Shown here: one piece after another, positions 7,046-15,590 of the stretch
How positions within the stretch are numbered: the stretch's first letter is position 1
Layout of the letters: each line of letters opens with the position of its first letter
Source: Oceanobacillus chungangensis
GTDB taxonomy: Bacteria > Bacillota > Bacilli > Bacillales > Amphibacillaceae
Assembly (NCBI RefSeq): GCF_003369565.1
Contig: NZ_PIOD01000025.1
Span: forward strand, 299,721 to 363,720
DNA: 64,000 nucleotides
Reading direction: 5' to 3'
Made by a program: the position numbers and the translations under genes
Notes under the pieces: generated by a model
The model's database searches: none
Told to the model about the DNA's origin: nothing
The model's input: the letters and a program-made list of their open reading frames with translations, nothing else

Positions 7046-7897
7046 TCACTTTCCTTCATTCCAAAATACAGCAACTGTACCTTCACCAGCATGTACAGCA
7101 AGCGATGAACTGATTTCACCAATTACCGTTGTTAGATTGGGGATTTCCTTGTTAATTCGATCGCTTAGATCACGAGCCTTTTCGAGGGCATTACCGTGCA
7201 TGATGCCTACTTCCTTTACATTTTTCACCTGATTGGATTCCTTTATGAGAGCTATCAAGCGGTTGATAGCTTTCTTTTCGGAGCGGATGCGTTCCTTCAG
7301 TTCAAGCTTTCCGGTAGATGTTATCGATAAAATTGGTTTGATTTTTAAAAGATTTCCAAGCAGGAACTGCGCGCCGGACATGCGTCCGCCTTTGTAAAGC
7401 TGTTCGAGGCTGCCGAGAAGAATCAGATTTCGGCCGTGTGCAGCTCGCTCGCGTAAACGGCTGGCAATCACAGGGACTTCCACGCCCTTTTCGGCAAGTG
7501 CAAGTCCCTCGGTTAGAAGGTCTGTAATTCCATATGAAAGGGAGAGGGAGTCAATTATTTCTACAGAAAAATTGGCCTGATTCTTTCCAGCATCGGAGCT
7601 TGAGAGTGTTCCGCTTAATTCTGATGATACATGAATAGCGATAGCCTGGTCATAGTTTTCTTTCAACTGTTCATACTGTTCATGAAATTTATTAGAATTG
7701 GGCTGTGATGTCTTAGGTATTTCTTTTTCGCTGCGTATGATGTCGTACAGCTTATCGGATGTAAGATTCGCGTCATCGTATTCTATACCATCTGAGATAA
7801 CGACCATTGGCACGATATACACATCAGGATGCGATCTCAATTGTTCGGTCAAAAAGACGGTGCTGTCGGTCACAAAGGCAATTTTCTTTGTCGTCAT
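7046..7897 (-). CDS. DegV family fatty-acid-binding protein
   Basis: A 283-residue cytoplasmic protein of the DegV/FakB family. The N-terminus KIAFVTDST (residues 4-12) is the family hallmark, followed by VPMVV and TSQPN near residues 60-64. HVSSELSGT near 88-96 and the later GRMSGAQFLLGNLLKIKPIL segment match the lipid-binding site of DegV proteins. These proteins bind a fatty acid and, as FakB, hand it to the kinase FakA for phosphorylation and use in phospholipid synthesis. No fakA gene is near. The gene stands alone and ends in a terminator. Confidence 0.9.
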   Translation of the reverse strand: MTTKKIAFVTDSTVFLTEQLRSHPDVYIVPMVVISDGIEYDDANLTSDKLYDIIRSEKEIPKTSQPNSNKFHEQYEQLKENYDQAIAIHVSSELSGTLSSSDAGKNQANFSVEIIDSLSLSYGITDLLTEGLALAEKGVEVPVIASRLRERAAHGRNLILLGSLEQLYKGGRMSGAQFLLGNLLKIKPILSITSTGKLELKERIRSEKKAINRLIALIKESNQVKNVKEVGIMHGNALEKARDLSDRINKEIPNLTTVIGEISSSLAVHAGEGTVAVFWNEGK

Positions 7898-8072
7898 AAG
7901 ATCCCTCGTTTCTTTAGCTTGCTAATAACCATATTATACAGAAATTCCAATATTAATACCAGCAATTAATAACAGGTACTAATTCGCGGGGAAATATATG
8001 TGGAAAATGAAAATGTTTATGCCTGTTTATCTAAGGGAAAAGTTTATAAAGAAAACTGAAGGAGTTGTTAAA

Positions 8073-8273
8073 ATGCACACATACAGTATTGCCCCGAATG
8101 TGGATTTAACTGGCTGGGTTGTTAAGCTCGAGGACGTGGCGCCTGAAGAGGAACATAATACAAAAGACGAAGCCATTGAAGCAGCTGAGCGAATGGCCAA
8201 GGAAAACAAACCGAGCGAAGTGCAGATTTTTGATGAAAATCATGATGTTATTGAGAAAAGAAGATTCGAATAA
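8073..8273 (+). CDS. DUF2188 family protein
   Basis: A 66-residue protein resembling DUF2188: a beta strand with the sequence DLTGWVVKLEDV, a helix rich in Ala and Glu (KDEAIEAAERMAKENKPS), and a final strand VQIFDENHDVIEKRRF. The family has no assigned biochemical role. The ATG at 8073 is chosen because GAAGGAG at 8057-8063 is an ideal RBS; the in-frame frame extends 25 codons further up but has no RBS. Confidence 0.8.
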   Translation: MHTYSIAPNVDLTGWVVKLEDVAPEEEHNTKDEAIEAAERMAKENKPSEVQIFDENHDVIEKRRFE

Positions 8274-8425
8274 TAAAATGAGTAATATTCAGATAGAGAA
8301 GTTCCGTGTTTAGGATATATTTAAAAAGCCATTAAGCCAATAAAATGAATGACAAGTATAAGTGTTCTAAATCAGAAGGTTCTTTAAAGTGAATAAAAAA
8401 TGTCATAAATTGGTGTAGTACAAAA
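8274..8425. other. Intergenic stretch without a recognised gene
   Basis: AT-rich spacer after the DUF2188 gene; nothing recognised before the convergent terminator hairpin at 8426-8462. Confidence 0.4.
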
Positions 8426-8462
8426 AATAAGGCTTAGAGATATTATTTCTCTAAGCCTTATT
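8422..8462 (-). terminator. Terminator of cvfB
   Basis: A perfect 15-bp stem (8426-8440 with 8448-8462) has a 7-base loop. On the minus strand it is followed by a T run from the plus-strand A run at 8422-8427. It sits about 110 bases past the cvfB stop, so the message would have a long 3' end. It could also stop plus-strand transcription from the DUF2188 gene. Confidence 0.8.
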
Positions 8463-8573
8463 AACTGCGTAATAGTGCTATGAAAGCTCTGTGAAATATA
8501 ACGGGTCCAAATGAGAGTTAGAGTTATTCACCTCATAAGTAAGCTCGTTATTGCTACGAACAAAGGTTTATTT

Positions 8574-9428
8574 TTATTTCAAATACGTATTCCCGTCGCG
8601 TTGCTCAATTTTTCCATCTTTCATTAGCTTGCCGAGCGCTCGCTTAAATGCTGCTTTACTAATATTGAATGTTCCTCGAATATCATCGGGGTCACTCTTG
8701 TCGCTAAATGGAATGATGCCATCATGTGCTTCAAGATGCTCTAAAATTGCATCCGCATCTTCTCCCATACTATGCTGCTTTAGTGGGCGAAGTGAAATGT
8801 TTAATGTGCCATCGACCTTCACTTCGATTACCCTTCCATGAACAAGCTCACCAAGTCTTGGTTCTGCTTTGCGTTCAGTATGATGGATGAAACCTCGGTA
8901 ATTCTCTTCCGTCAGAATTGCAGAGCCTTCTCTACTCGTATGATAGATAGTTCCGCTAATCTGTTGATTCAATAATTCATCTGGTGCAAGCTCGATTTCT
9001 CTTGCAATCACGCCTTCCGTAGCAGGTAGTGCAAGTAGTCGACCTTTTTGATCCTTCCCTAAGGTAACAAATAGTTTGTCGCCAACATTTGGCCAAACAT
9101 CTTCAAATAATGGAAGGTCATCAACAGAGACAAGCATTTCCTTGGCAATGCCGATGTTGACGAACGCGCCTAATTTTGGAATAACCTCAACAACCTCTGC
9201 CCAGTCGTATGCATCCATTTGCACTGTAGGAATCGCAGTTGTTGCTGCGACATTACCCTTTTTATCATTATAAAGGAATACCTGGATTTCTTGATTTTCT
9301 TCTAACTCATGGTCTGATTCATTATGGTGGAGGAGTGCTTCTTCCCCAGCCTTTGATAATACATATCCTGTTTCAATTTTACGTAATACATTCATTGTTT
9401 GGACAGTGCCAATTCGCAGTGTACTCAT
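8574..9428 (-). CDS. cvfB: CvfB-like S1 RNA-binding protein
   Basis: A 284-residue cytoplasmic protein matching CvfB (B. subtilis YitL). It contains S1-like RNA-binding folds in the first two thirds, e.g. the segment around residues 80-110 (PKLGAFVNIGIAKEMLVSVDDLP) and the S1 repeat around 145-215, then a C-terminal winged helix around 225-283 (DPDDIRGTFNISKAAFKRALGKLMKDGKIEQ). CvfB of Staphylococcus affects virulence gene expression through RNA binding; its role in other Bacilli is unclear. The ATG at 9428 follows an AAAGAAGGG RBS on the minus strand. The gene is monocistronic. Confidence 0.92.
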   Translation of the reverse strand: MSTLRIGTVQTMNVLRKIETGYVLSKAGEEALLHHNESDHELEENQEIQVFLYNDKKGNVAATTAIPTVQMDAYDWAEVVEVIPKLGAFVNIGIAKEMLVSVDDLPLFEDVWPNVGDKLFVTLGKDQKGRLLALPATEGVIAREIELAPDELLNQQISGTIYHTSREGSAILTEENYRGFIHHTERKAEPRLGELVHGRVIEVKVDGTLNISLRPLKQHSMGEDADAILEHLEAHDGIIPFSDKSDPDDIRGTFNISKAAFKRALGKLMKDGKIEQRDGNTYLK

Positions 9429-9783
9429 GATTATATACCCTTCTTTCGATCTATGTATTGGAAAAGGGATACCCTTTTATAAGAGTACCCCTTTAATTAT
9501 AAAGTAACACTAAAGTTTTATATATATTTTATTATCCCGATTAGCTTCGGGTGGGAAATTTCAGCATAATAATTTCACTTTAACCGCGGTACATGTTCCA
9601 CTGGGTGTTTCCTAACTTAAGCAACGCAAGCCCAACCTGCTCTTACGTCCTTGCGACCCTTTAGTCGCGCCAGTGTGAATAAGCATCTTCAAAAACATTG
9701 CAGAATGCCAGATCACTTTATGTTACTTAGATTAAGTATCATCTCATAGATACAATCGTTTGTCAATACTTCTTTGGGGAATA
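9429..9783. other. Intergenic stretch, no gene recognised
   Basis: It includes the cvfB promoter region on its left side, where AAAAGGG-ATA-CCCTTTT (9462-9478) is a perfect small palindrome. The middle (9540-9700) is richer in GC and looks like intergenic repeat-type sequence, but no second copy was found in this window. ACCGCGGTACATG at about 9582 resembles part of a T-box only superficially. Confidence 0.4.
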
Positions 9784-10419
9784 TTATTGTGTTTCTTTTC
9801 TTGCATAGATCCATGATGAAAGTAGATAAGAGAGAAATAGACAGCCGATAGAAAATAGAATGATAATTAAGGTTGGCTGGAATTCGATAAGATCCAAAAT
9901 AAAGAAAATAAATGGTTCTAATTGCACATGAAAGAGATTTAATGCTATTCCAGTTAGACTTGCTAATATAGTTAATGATCCTATTTGTACAGCTACCGCG
10001 GTCGTAAATGATTGGAAATAATAATAAATCGGATAAGAAACCGCGCTGATAAAACTAGTTAGTGCAAATAAAATTAAGACAGTAATCCATGATATAGGCT
10101 GATAAGAAAAATAAGGCAAGTAATGATGTACGAGAGCATCAATAATAGATAAATAGATTAAAACAATAATCGAAAGGCCAAGTTGAAATAAATGCCTTGC
10201 CAAGACAACATGCCTAAGTTTAATTGGCAAGCTCTTTATAAAACGGTTTGCATGATTTTTACCATCGTAATAAAATGCATAAAATATAAAGCCAAACATA
10301 AATCCTATATAAAGAAATATACTAGATATGTTCAAGATATAAGCAATAGGAATAAAAATGATTGTTAATATGATATTTGAGAAGCTTAACTGAAATTCCT
10401 TATTCAAAATTTGTAACAT
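9784..10419 (-). CDS. ABC-2 type transporter permease
   Basis: A 211-residue integral membrane protein with about six hydrophobic segments (for example residues 14-31, 35-52, 70-92, 100-120, 133-155 and 170-208). There is a basic stretch (KSLPIKLRHVVLARH) after the second pair, typical of ABC-2 permeases in YtrA-YtrB-type loci. It follows the ATP-binding gene with a three-base gap, so it is the membrane partner of that ATPase. The substrate cannot be told; related operons respond to cell-wall antibiotics or envelope stress. Confidence 0.75.
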   Translation of the reverse strand: MLQILNKEFQLSFSNIILTIIFIPIAYILNISSIFLYIGFMFGFIFYAFYYDGKNHANRFIKSLPIKLRHVVLARHLFQLGLSIIVLIYLSIIDALVHHYLPYFSYQPISWITVLILFALTSFISAVSYPIYYYFQSFTTAVAVQIGSLTILASLTGIALNLFHVQLEPFIFFILDLIEFQPTLIIILFSIGCLFLSYLLSSWIYARKETQ

Positions 10420-10422
10420 CTC

Positions 10423-11274
10423 TTAAATCTCCTTTCTTGTCATGTAATACATAATATCTTCAAGAGTTGCTTTTTCCGCAACAATTTCATCACCAAAAGC
10501 ATCAAATAGGGACAGCTCACCTTCAAAGAGTGCCTCAAAACCTAGACTGGTTTGTTTAATACCAATAAATAATTCTTTCGTGTCCGCGTCAATCAGGTCA
10601 GATTTTCCCTTGATGATATAAAATAGGTTTTGTATTTCTTCCATACTCTTTTGCAGCATGATTTTGCCTTGATAAATAAAAATAATATAATCCGCAATCC
10701 GATCCAAATCAGCAGTAATATGGGATGAAAGAAAAATGGTTTGGTTTTCCTTTAGCATTAACTCCTGGATATGATCGAGTAACTCCCTTCGAAAAATTGG
10801 ATCAAGTCCTGATGTTGGCTCATCCATGATGATAAATTCAGCCTCATGGGAGAGAGCAAATAGTAAGGAACATTTCATTTTCATTCCTTTTGAGAATTTC
10901 TTAATTTTCTTACCGGTCGGAAGCTCGAACTTCACTAAATATTTTTGAAATAATTCCTCGTTCCATGTCTCATAGAGTGGGGCAATAAAAGACTTTATTT
11001 TTCTAATATTAAATTCTTCGTACATATAGAGATCATCATAGACAAATCCGATTTTCTGCTTAACATGTTGATTTTTATGATTGGTGCCAAATAGCCGAAT
11101 GTCGCCCTCATCAATATGGAGGAGATTCATCATCATTTGAATCGTTGTCGTTTTCCCACTGCCATTCGGACCAATAAACCCTGTAATGAAACCTTGTGGA
11201 ATTGTGAAGCTTAAATTTTTGATAGAGAAGTCTTTGCGTGATTTTGTTACATTGTGAAATTCTACAGTATTCAT
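10423..11274 (-). CDS. ABC transporter ATP-binding protein (YtrB-like)
   Basis: A 283-residue ATPase. Walker A is GPNGSGKTT near residues 36-44, the signature-region motif is FSKGMKMKCSLL near 130-141 (degenerate LSGGQ), and Walker B is FIIMDEPTSGLDP near 151-163. The ATG at 11274 is chosen over the in-frame ATG at 11292 because GAGGGGG (minus strand) lies ten bases ahead of it. This start lies just past the stop of the GntR gene with a five-base overlap region, so translation is probably coupled. It energises the adjacent ABC-2 permease. Confidence 0.88.
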   Translation of the reverse strand: MNTVEFHNVTKSRKDFSIKNLSFTIPQGFITGFIGPNGSGKTTTIQMMMNLLHIDEGDIRLFGTNHKNQHVKQKIGFVYDDLYMYEEFNIRKIKSFIAPLYETWNEELFQKYLVKFELPTGKKIKKFSKGMKMKCSLLFALSHEAEFIIMDEPTSGLDPIFRRELLDHIQELMLKENQTIFLSSHITADLDRIADYIIFIYQGKIMLQKSMEEIQNLFYIIKGKSDLIDADTKELFIGIKQTSLGFEALFEGELSLFDAFGDEIVAEKATLEDIMYYMTRKEI

Positions 11275-11278
11275 TTGA

Positions 11279-11653
11279 TCAATCCCCCTCATAATATATC
11301 GTCACTAGTTCTAGCAGCTCATCTTTCGTTATGCCGATTTTCTTTCCTTCAATTACGATTTTTTCTAACTCATTCTCTAGTTCACGAGTTTGCCATTCCT
11401 TTAAGACCTGTGGCTGCTGCCCTGCAACAAATGTTCCTCTACCAACAGCAGAGATTAAGTATCCTTCTGCTTCTAAATCCTCATAGGCACGTTTTGTTGT
11501 GATGACACTTACTTTCAATTCTTTTGCGAGTAATCGCATCGACGGTAGTGCCTCGCCTTCCTTTAAATCACCGGAAAAGATCTGCTGCTTTATTTGATCT
11601 ATTATTTGCTGGAAGAGAGGTTCTTTGCTACTTGTCGAGATTAGAATATTCAT
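11279..11653 (-). CDS. YtrA-type GntR family transcriptional regulator
   Basis: A 124-residue repressor of the short YtrA branch of the GntR family. The winged helix spans about residues 10-75, including PLFQQIIDQIKQQI, GEALPSMRLLAKELKVS and TTKRAYEDLEAEGYL. The C-terminal part is only about 45 residues and helical. The start at 11653 is chosen because the longer reading from 11686 would begin inside a perfect palindromic operator. First gene of the operon with the ABC transporter. It most likely represses its own operon through the operator at 11671-11701. Confidence 0.85.
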   Translation of the reverse strand: MNILISTSSKEPLFQQIIDQIKQQIFSGDLKEGEALPSMRLLAKELKVSVITTKRAYEDLEAEGYLISAVGRGTFVAGQQPQVLKEWQTRELENELEKIVIEGKKIGITKDELLELVTIYYEGD

Positions 11654-11670
11654 TCCATCATCTCTTTCTA

Positions 11671-11714
11671 TATATTGTATATACACATTATATACAATAT
11701 ACTCAATAATGCAA
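11671..11714 (-). promoter_or_regulatory. Palindromic operator and promoter of the GntR-ABC operon
   Basis: Two perfect 13-base arms, TATATTGTATATA (11671-11683) and TATATACAATATA (11689-11701), flank CACAT. On the minus strand the -10 box TATAAT (plus 11687-11692) lies within the palindrome, with a -35 candidate TTGCAT (plus 11709-11714) at 16 bases. A YtrA-type dimer bound here would block RNA polymerase. Confidence 0.8.
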
Positions 11715-11783
11715 TATGAAAATGGGGAAAAATACTAATTGATATTGTAGGTATGGTAAACTATTAAGTAGTTTGATATGAAG

Positions 11784-11848
11784 ATGTTCAAAAAGTACGG
11801 TAGAATGAACATATAGTATTCTTAGTCATTATTATCCACTTTTTGAAC
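11784..11848 (+). repeat. Nested inverted repeats upstream of the AEC transporter
   Basis: GTTCAAAAAGT (11786-11796) can pair with ACTTTTTGAAC (11838-11848), an 11-bp stem closing a 41-base loop. ATGTTCA (11784-11790) can instead pair with TGAACAT (11806-11812). The two pairings exclude each other. The region lies 26 bases before the AEC gene. It may be an attenuator or a small mobile-element remnant. Confidence 0.55.
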
Positions 11849-11874
11849 GCGCATTAGTAAATGGAGATGTTGAA

Positions 11875-12771
11875 ATGAGTTTATTTCTTAATGTAATTTT
11901 GCCAATCATGGTTATTTTCGCAGCGGGATTTGCTTTACAGCGAATTCGACTTCTTGATGTAAAATCTGTGTCTGCAGTAACACTGTATATACTATCGCCA
12001 TGTCTAGTTTTTACGTCACTTTATGATGCTGAATTTGATAGTGGGTATATTATTATTATCGTTTACATGTTTTCATTGTTCTTTCTTATGGTATTTATTA
12101 ATAAGATCTTAGCGAAAATATTTAAATGGCCAGCAAATATCGAAAGTGCTTCAATCCTTGCAACTGGTTTTATGAATGCAGGAAATTATGGACTTCCAGT
12201 TGTTTTATTTAGTGTTGGACCGCAAGCATTGCCATATGCAGTATTTATAATGGTTGTACAGGGAATACAAAATAATTTCTTCGGTGTCTATTACGCATCG
12301 CGAAGTTCAAAAGGGATGAAGTATGCTCTTCTTAATGTTTTTAAAATGCCAACGACCTATGCAACGATTCTAGCTTTCTTATTCCAAACCTTTTCCGTTG
12401 AAGTACCAGAATCATTTCACTCGGTGCTTGCGATGGTCGGGGAAGCAGCAATTCCAGTCATGATGATTATGCTTGGAATGCAGCTTGGTTCGTTGACAGG
12501 CATTAAATTAAACTGGCAAGTGATAACATCAGCAGTAATATTAAAGATGGTTGCTGCACCACTTATTGCTGCTGGATTTGTCCTATTATTTAATGTTGAT
12601 CCATTAATTGGTCTCGTCCTAATTATCGTTTCTGCAATGCCTACTGCAGCAACTACCACGATGTATGCAATTGAATTTGATACTGAACCAGAACTTGTAT
12701 CAAGCATTACATTCATCGCAACAGCTTTAAGTATTGTGACCGTAACAATCTTGTTAAATATTGTAGCTTAA
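11875..12771 (+). CDS. AEC family transporter (auxin efflux carrier superfamily)
   Basis: A 298-residue membrane protein with about ten hydrophobic helices in two five-helix halves, as in the bile/arsenite/riboflavin transporter fold. The central motif GFMNAGNYGLPVVLFSVGPQAL near residues 99-120 is the AEC signature. Members export or import organic acids such as malate or malonate; auxin is not implied in bacteria. GGAGATG precedes the ATG. No metabolic neighbours help define the substrate. Confidence 0.85.
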   Translation: MSLFLNVILPIMVIFAAGFALQRIRLLDVKSVSAVTLYILSPCLVFTSLYDAEFDSGYIIIIVYMFSLFFLMVFINKILAKIFKWPANIESASILATGFMNAGNYGLPVVLFSVGPQALPYAVFIMVVQGIQNNFFGVYYASRSSKGMKYALLNVFKMPTTYATILAFLFQTFSVEVPESFHSVLAMVGEAAIPVMMIMLGMQLGSLTGIKLNWQVITSAVILKMVAAPLIAAGFVLLFNVDPLIGLVLIIVSAMPTAATTTMYAIEFDTEPELVSSITFIATALSIVTVTILLNIVA

Positions 12772-12823
12772 CACTGTTCTTTAAAAATAAGCCATGAAAT
12801 TTGTATATAACGGGGGAGAGCTA

Positions 12824-13168
12824 ATGGCAGTAGAAGTAATGAACAATCAACAACCAGTTGAACACTCCAAATCTGCAGCTGCTTCACAGCAATTTCTCTT
12901 TCCGTTTTTATTGAGAGATGGTAAGGTTGAAGCCTTTGTGAAGAAATTACTGCAAACAGGTTTTACCTTTTTTTCAGTTTCAGATGAGAAACAGCAGGAT
13001 CAATTTTATGGAAAATTGAAGATTTCCCACAGAAATTTAGGAACCTATTTTATGCCAAATATTGAACCGATTATTTTCCCAGATGGTCTCGATGACATTG
13101 AAGGGTTAAGAAGATTTTCGAAAAAGATGGATGCATTATGTCGATTCGATTCGAGTCGCCTCATTTAA
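12824..13168 (+). pseudogene. CorA-like membrane protein gene, N-terminal fragment (frameshifted)
   Basis: A 114-residue reading frame that runs soluble sequence (FLFPFLLRDGKVEAFVKKLL, then ISHRNLGTYFMPNIEPIIFP) and ends abruptly after FSKKMDALCRFDSSRLI. The start ATG at 12824 follows GGGGGAGAG. The end lies in a short tandem repeat of TCGAT/TCGAT/TCGAG (13141-13155). Removing one 5-base unit puts this frame in register with the next one, giving FSKKMDALCRFESPHLITTF and a single 485-residue protein. The frameshift may be a mutation, a reversible slippage state or a sequencing error. No function is known for this N-terminal part. Confidence 0.75.
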
Positions 13169-14286
13169 TAACAACATTTGTAATTGATTCGATTGATATC
13201 TTTATTTGCCCATTTCATATTGGACTATTGAATATTAGGATTCATTTTCCAGAAGACCTAAAAACCAATGATATTCTTCATTTTGGAGACTTATTTCGCA
13301 TCCTAATAGCAAATGAGGAAGAGATGTTCAAAGTGAAGGTTGGGTTTAATGAAAATTCTCTTTATCTAGTTAGAGATTTTATTTTACAAGGATTGCTTGT
13401 TGATTTTACGGCTTATATCGATAATCGAACTGCCGATAGTACAACCTATTTCGGTAGTCTACCATTTTTTATCGATGAAAGGATGTATGTGATTAGCTTT
13501 CTTCCAATTTTAAATGAAAGTAAAATAATCAAGAAGGAATTATATCGAATCGGTGAGCTTAACGGGTATGATGAAAATGGTGATGCTTATGTGGGAGCAT
13601 CAAACCCTGACTATTTCGAGCGCTATTATGAGGAGAAAGTGTATGACAGATGGGGCGACACAACCTATTATGTGACGAGCGATACACATTTTTCCTGTGT
13701 GACAAAAGAGAAGGGTAAAATTGGTAAGCAATTATCGCAGCAAATGTATGGTGAGCATTTCTACGGACTATTGCTATTCTTCTATTATAAGCTCGTTTTA
13801 TTAAAGCTGAGTCATGATTATTCTAGAGTCGAAGTTGAAAAGGATATAAAAAAAGTTGAGCTCCTGACGATAATGATAACGACATTCACTTCTAAATATT
13901 ATCTGCCCGAGATTAATAGCACTTCTGCAGGTAAAGAGATTTTTAGAGATGTAAAGAGGGTTTTTCGAATTGAGAAACTTTATGAGGACGTGAAGCATTC
14001 CATAGCAATTCTTGATAAAAATCAAGATAATTGGGATGGGAAGAGGCTAAACTATTTGATTCAAATCTTGACAATCTATACTGTAATCTCAGGAATCTTT
14101 GGAATGAACCTAGTAATCGAGGAATTAGGTACTCTGACATTTTCTAGGTTGAAATCATATTCGATCTATGAATGGCTCGTATTATTTGTTATCTTTTCTG
14201 GTATTTTTATTTCATTTGCAATGGGATTCTTTTTCATCAAGCGCTGGCTCAATGAAAAAAGAAGCAGGAAGCGGAAGCTGTTCTAG
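13138..14286 (+). pseudogene. CorA-like membrane protein gene, C-terminal fragment (frameshifted)
   Basis: The frame continues the upstream fragment and overlaps it by 31 bases. It has a large soluble region and two membrane helices at the C-terminus, about residues 310-328 and 345-370. The first ends in GIFGMNL, like the GMN motif that follows helix 1 in CorA-type Mg2+ transporters. The final segment is strongly basic (KRWLNEKRSRKRKLF). No good RBS lies before the ATG at 13138, so this part is unlikely to be translated on its own unless by coupling. Assignment to the CorA superfamily rests on the GMN motif and the two-helix C-terminus. Confidence 0.7.
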
Positions 14287-14344
14287 TAGTTAAGAAAGTA
14301 TAAGCTTTCTTATGCTGTATAGGTGCAACTAAGGCATCCGCCTA
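14284..14344 (+). repeat. Short hairpin repeat with GTGCAACTAA, copy 1
   Basis: TAGTTAAGAAAGTATAA and CTTTCTTATG form a hairpin at about 14287-14313, followed by TATAGGTGCAACTAAGG. The same hairpin-plus-GTGCAACTAA arrangement occurs inverted at 22048-22101. Confidence 0.6.
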
Positions 14345-14406
14345 AAGGAGCAGGCGTTTGCCAAGTTTTCTAAAAATGCTATTTAATCTTTTGGAGGGGT
14401 GAAATT

Positions 14407-15198
14407 ATGGAATTAAATCTAAAAGGAAAATCAGTTATTGTAACCGCTGCAAGCAAGGGATTAGGTAAAGCAATCGCAATGGAGTTTGCCCGTGAAGGAG
14501 CTCATGTGCTAATTGGCAGCCGCAATGCAGCATCATTGCAAGCAACAAAGGATGAAATTATTGAAGAAACTGGAAATAATGCAATTGAATATGCCGTGTG
14601 TGATGTAAAGAATGCAGAAGACATTGAGGCACTAGTTGAAAAGGGAGTCACTTGGAATGGAACCGTAGATGTGTTAATTAATAATGCTGGGGGTCCGCCA
14701 GCTGGTCCATTCATGGAAATGACTGATGACGATTGGTATCACGCATTTGAATTAAATTTACTTAGTTTTGTTAGGATGATTCGAGCAGTTGTACCAGCAA
14801 TGCAAAAGCAAAAGAGCGGTCATATTGTAAATCTCGCTTCCTCCTCAATTAAAACAAGTTTGGATCAGCTAGTACTATCAAATACGTTTCGGCCGGGTAT
14901 TGTCGGCCTGGCGAAGACATTGGCACAGGAATTAAGTGCAGATAATATTTTAATCAATACGGTTGGACCTGGAACGATTGAAACGGATCGAATTTTAGAT
15001 TTAAATAAATCGAAAGCGGACCAGCAAAATGTTGCAATCGAACAAATAAGAGAAGAAGAAATAGAAAAAATCCCAATGAAGCGATATGGCAAGCCGGATG
15101 AATTTGCAAAAGCTGTTGTGTTTTTAGCATCTGGAGCAAACACATATATTACTGGTCAATCATTAATCGTTGATGGTGGATTGGTGAAAGCATTATAG
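14407..15198 (+). CDS. SDR family oxidoreductase with atypical active site
   Basis: A 263-residue short-chain dehydrogenase/reductase of the 3-oxoacyl-reductase-like type. The cofactor loop is TAASKGLGKAIA at residues 13-24, NNAGGPP lies at 92-98 and the C-terminal YITGQSLIVDGG is typical. The usual catalytic YxxxK is missing: the conserved serine region NLASSSIKTS (142-151) is followed by VLSNTFR (156-162) and then GLAKTLAQEL. This pattern is found in a recognised SDR subgroup, so it is likely functional but with altered chemistry. It is transcribed alone; GGAGGGG precedes the ATG and a terminator follows. Confidence 0.88.
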   Translation: MELNLKGKSVIVTAASKGLGKAIAMEFAREGAHVLIGSRNAASLQATKDEIIEETGNNAIEYAVCDVKNAEDIEALVEKGVTWNGTVDVLINNAGGPPAGPFMEMTDDDWYHAFELNLLSFVRMIRAVVPAMQKQKSGHIVNLASSSIKTSLDQLVLSNTFRPGIVGLAKTLAQELSADNILINTVGPGTIETDRILDLNKSKADQQNVAIEQIREEEIEKIPMKRYGKPDEFAKAVVFLASGANTYITGQSLIVDGGLVKAL

Positions 15199-15229
15199 GA
15201 TGAAGCAGTGAATGCTTCATCCTCTTTTT
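15198..15229 (+). terminator. Rho-independent terminator of the SDR gene
   Basis: GGATGAAGCA (15198-15207) and TGCTTCATCC (15213-15222) form a 10-bp stem followed by TCTTTTT. The stem begins at the last base of the stop codon. Confidence 0.92.
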
Positions 15230-15590
15230 AATTTGAAAGAAGGTATTTAAAACTTCTTATGATAATCTCCGTGATAAGACAGGCTAAGTCCAACTCCAGC
15301 GCCAGTGCTCGTAGCGAGATTTCCCTCACCTCATGACAATCTAAGGAAGACTTGCCAATTGGTTACACATGAGGCTTAGTCGCACTTATACCCTTGTGGT
15401 GAAAGTCAACCTCGATTCTGCTACCTAAGGAAGGCCGACTAAAAGCAGGCTTTGCCAAATGTCGGCATATCCCTAAAGTGCAGGGGCATGTTTCGTTTAT
15501 CTTCTACGAAGGAATGTTCGACAACCCGAACCACCCCAAACTGCGAGGCGCAGTCCGTACTTAGCTATACGGGCACTTCCGCTTTTGAAA
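15230..15590. other. GC-rich intergenic region, repeat-like
   Basis: A stretch with markedly higher GC than the neighbours and no open reading frame of note. It holds CTTAGTCGCACTTATAC (15370-15386), related to the TTAGTTGCACTTAT motif found elsewhere in the window, and CCAGCGCCAGTGCTCGTAGCGAG (split by a few palindromic bases). It looks like a decayed intergenic repeat, but no full second copy was found here. Confidence 0.45.

Noticed and set aside
9540-9600. Possible T-box, from GGTACATG and ACCGCGG sequences
   Set aside because: The conserved T-box core and an amino-acid-related downstream gene are both missing.
13138-14286. Second CorA-like frame as an independent gene
   Set aside because: No RBS at its ATG, and removal of one 5-bp unit fuses it perfectly with the upstream frame.
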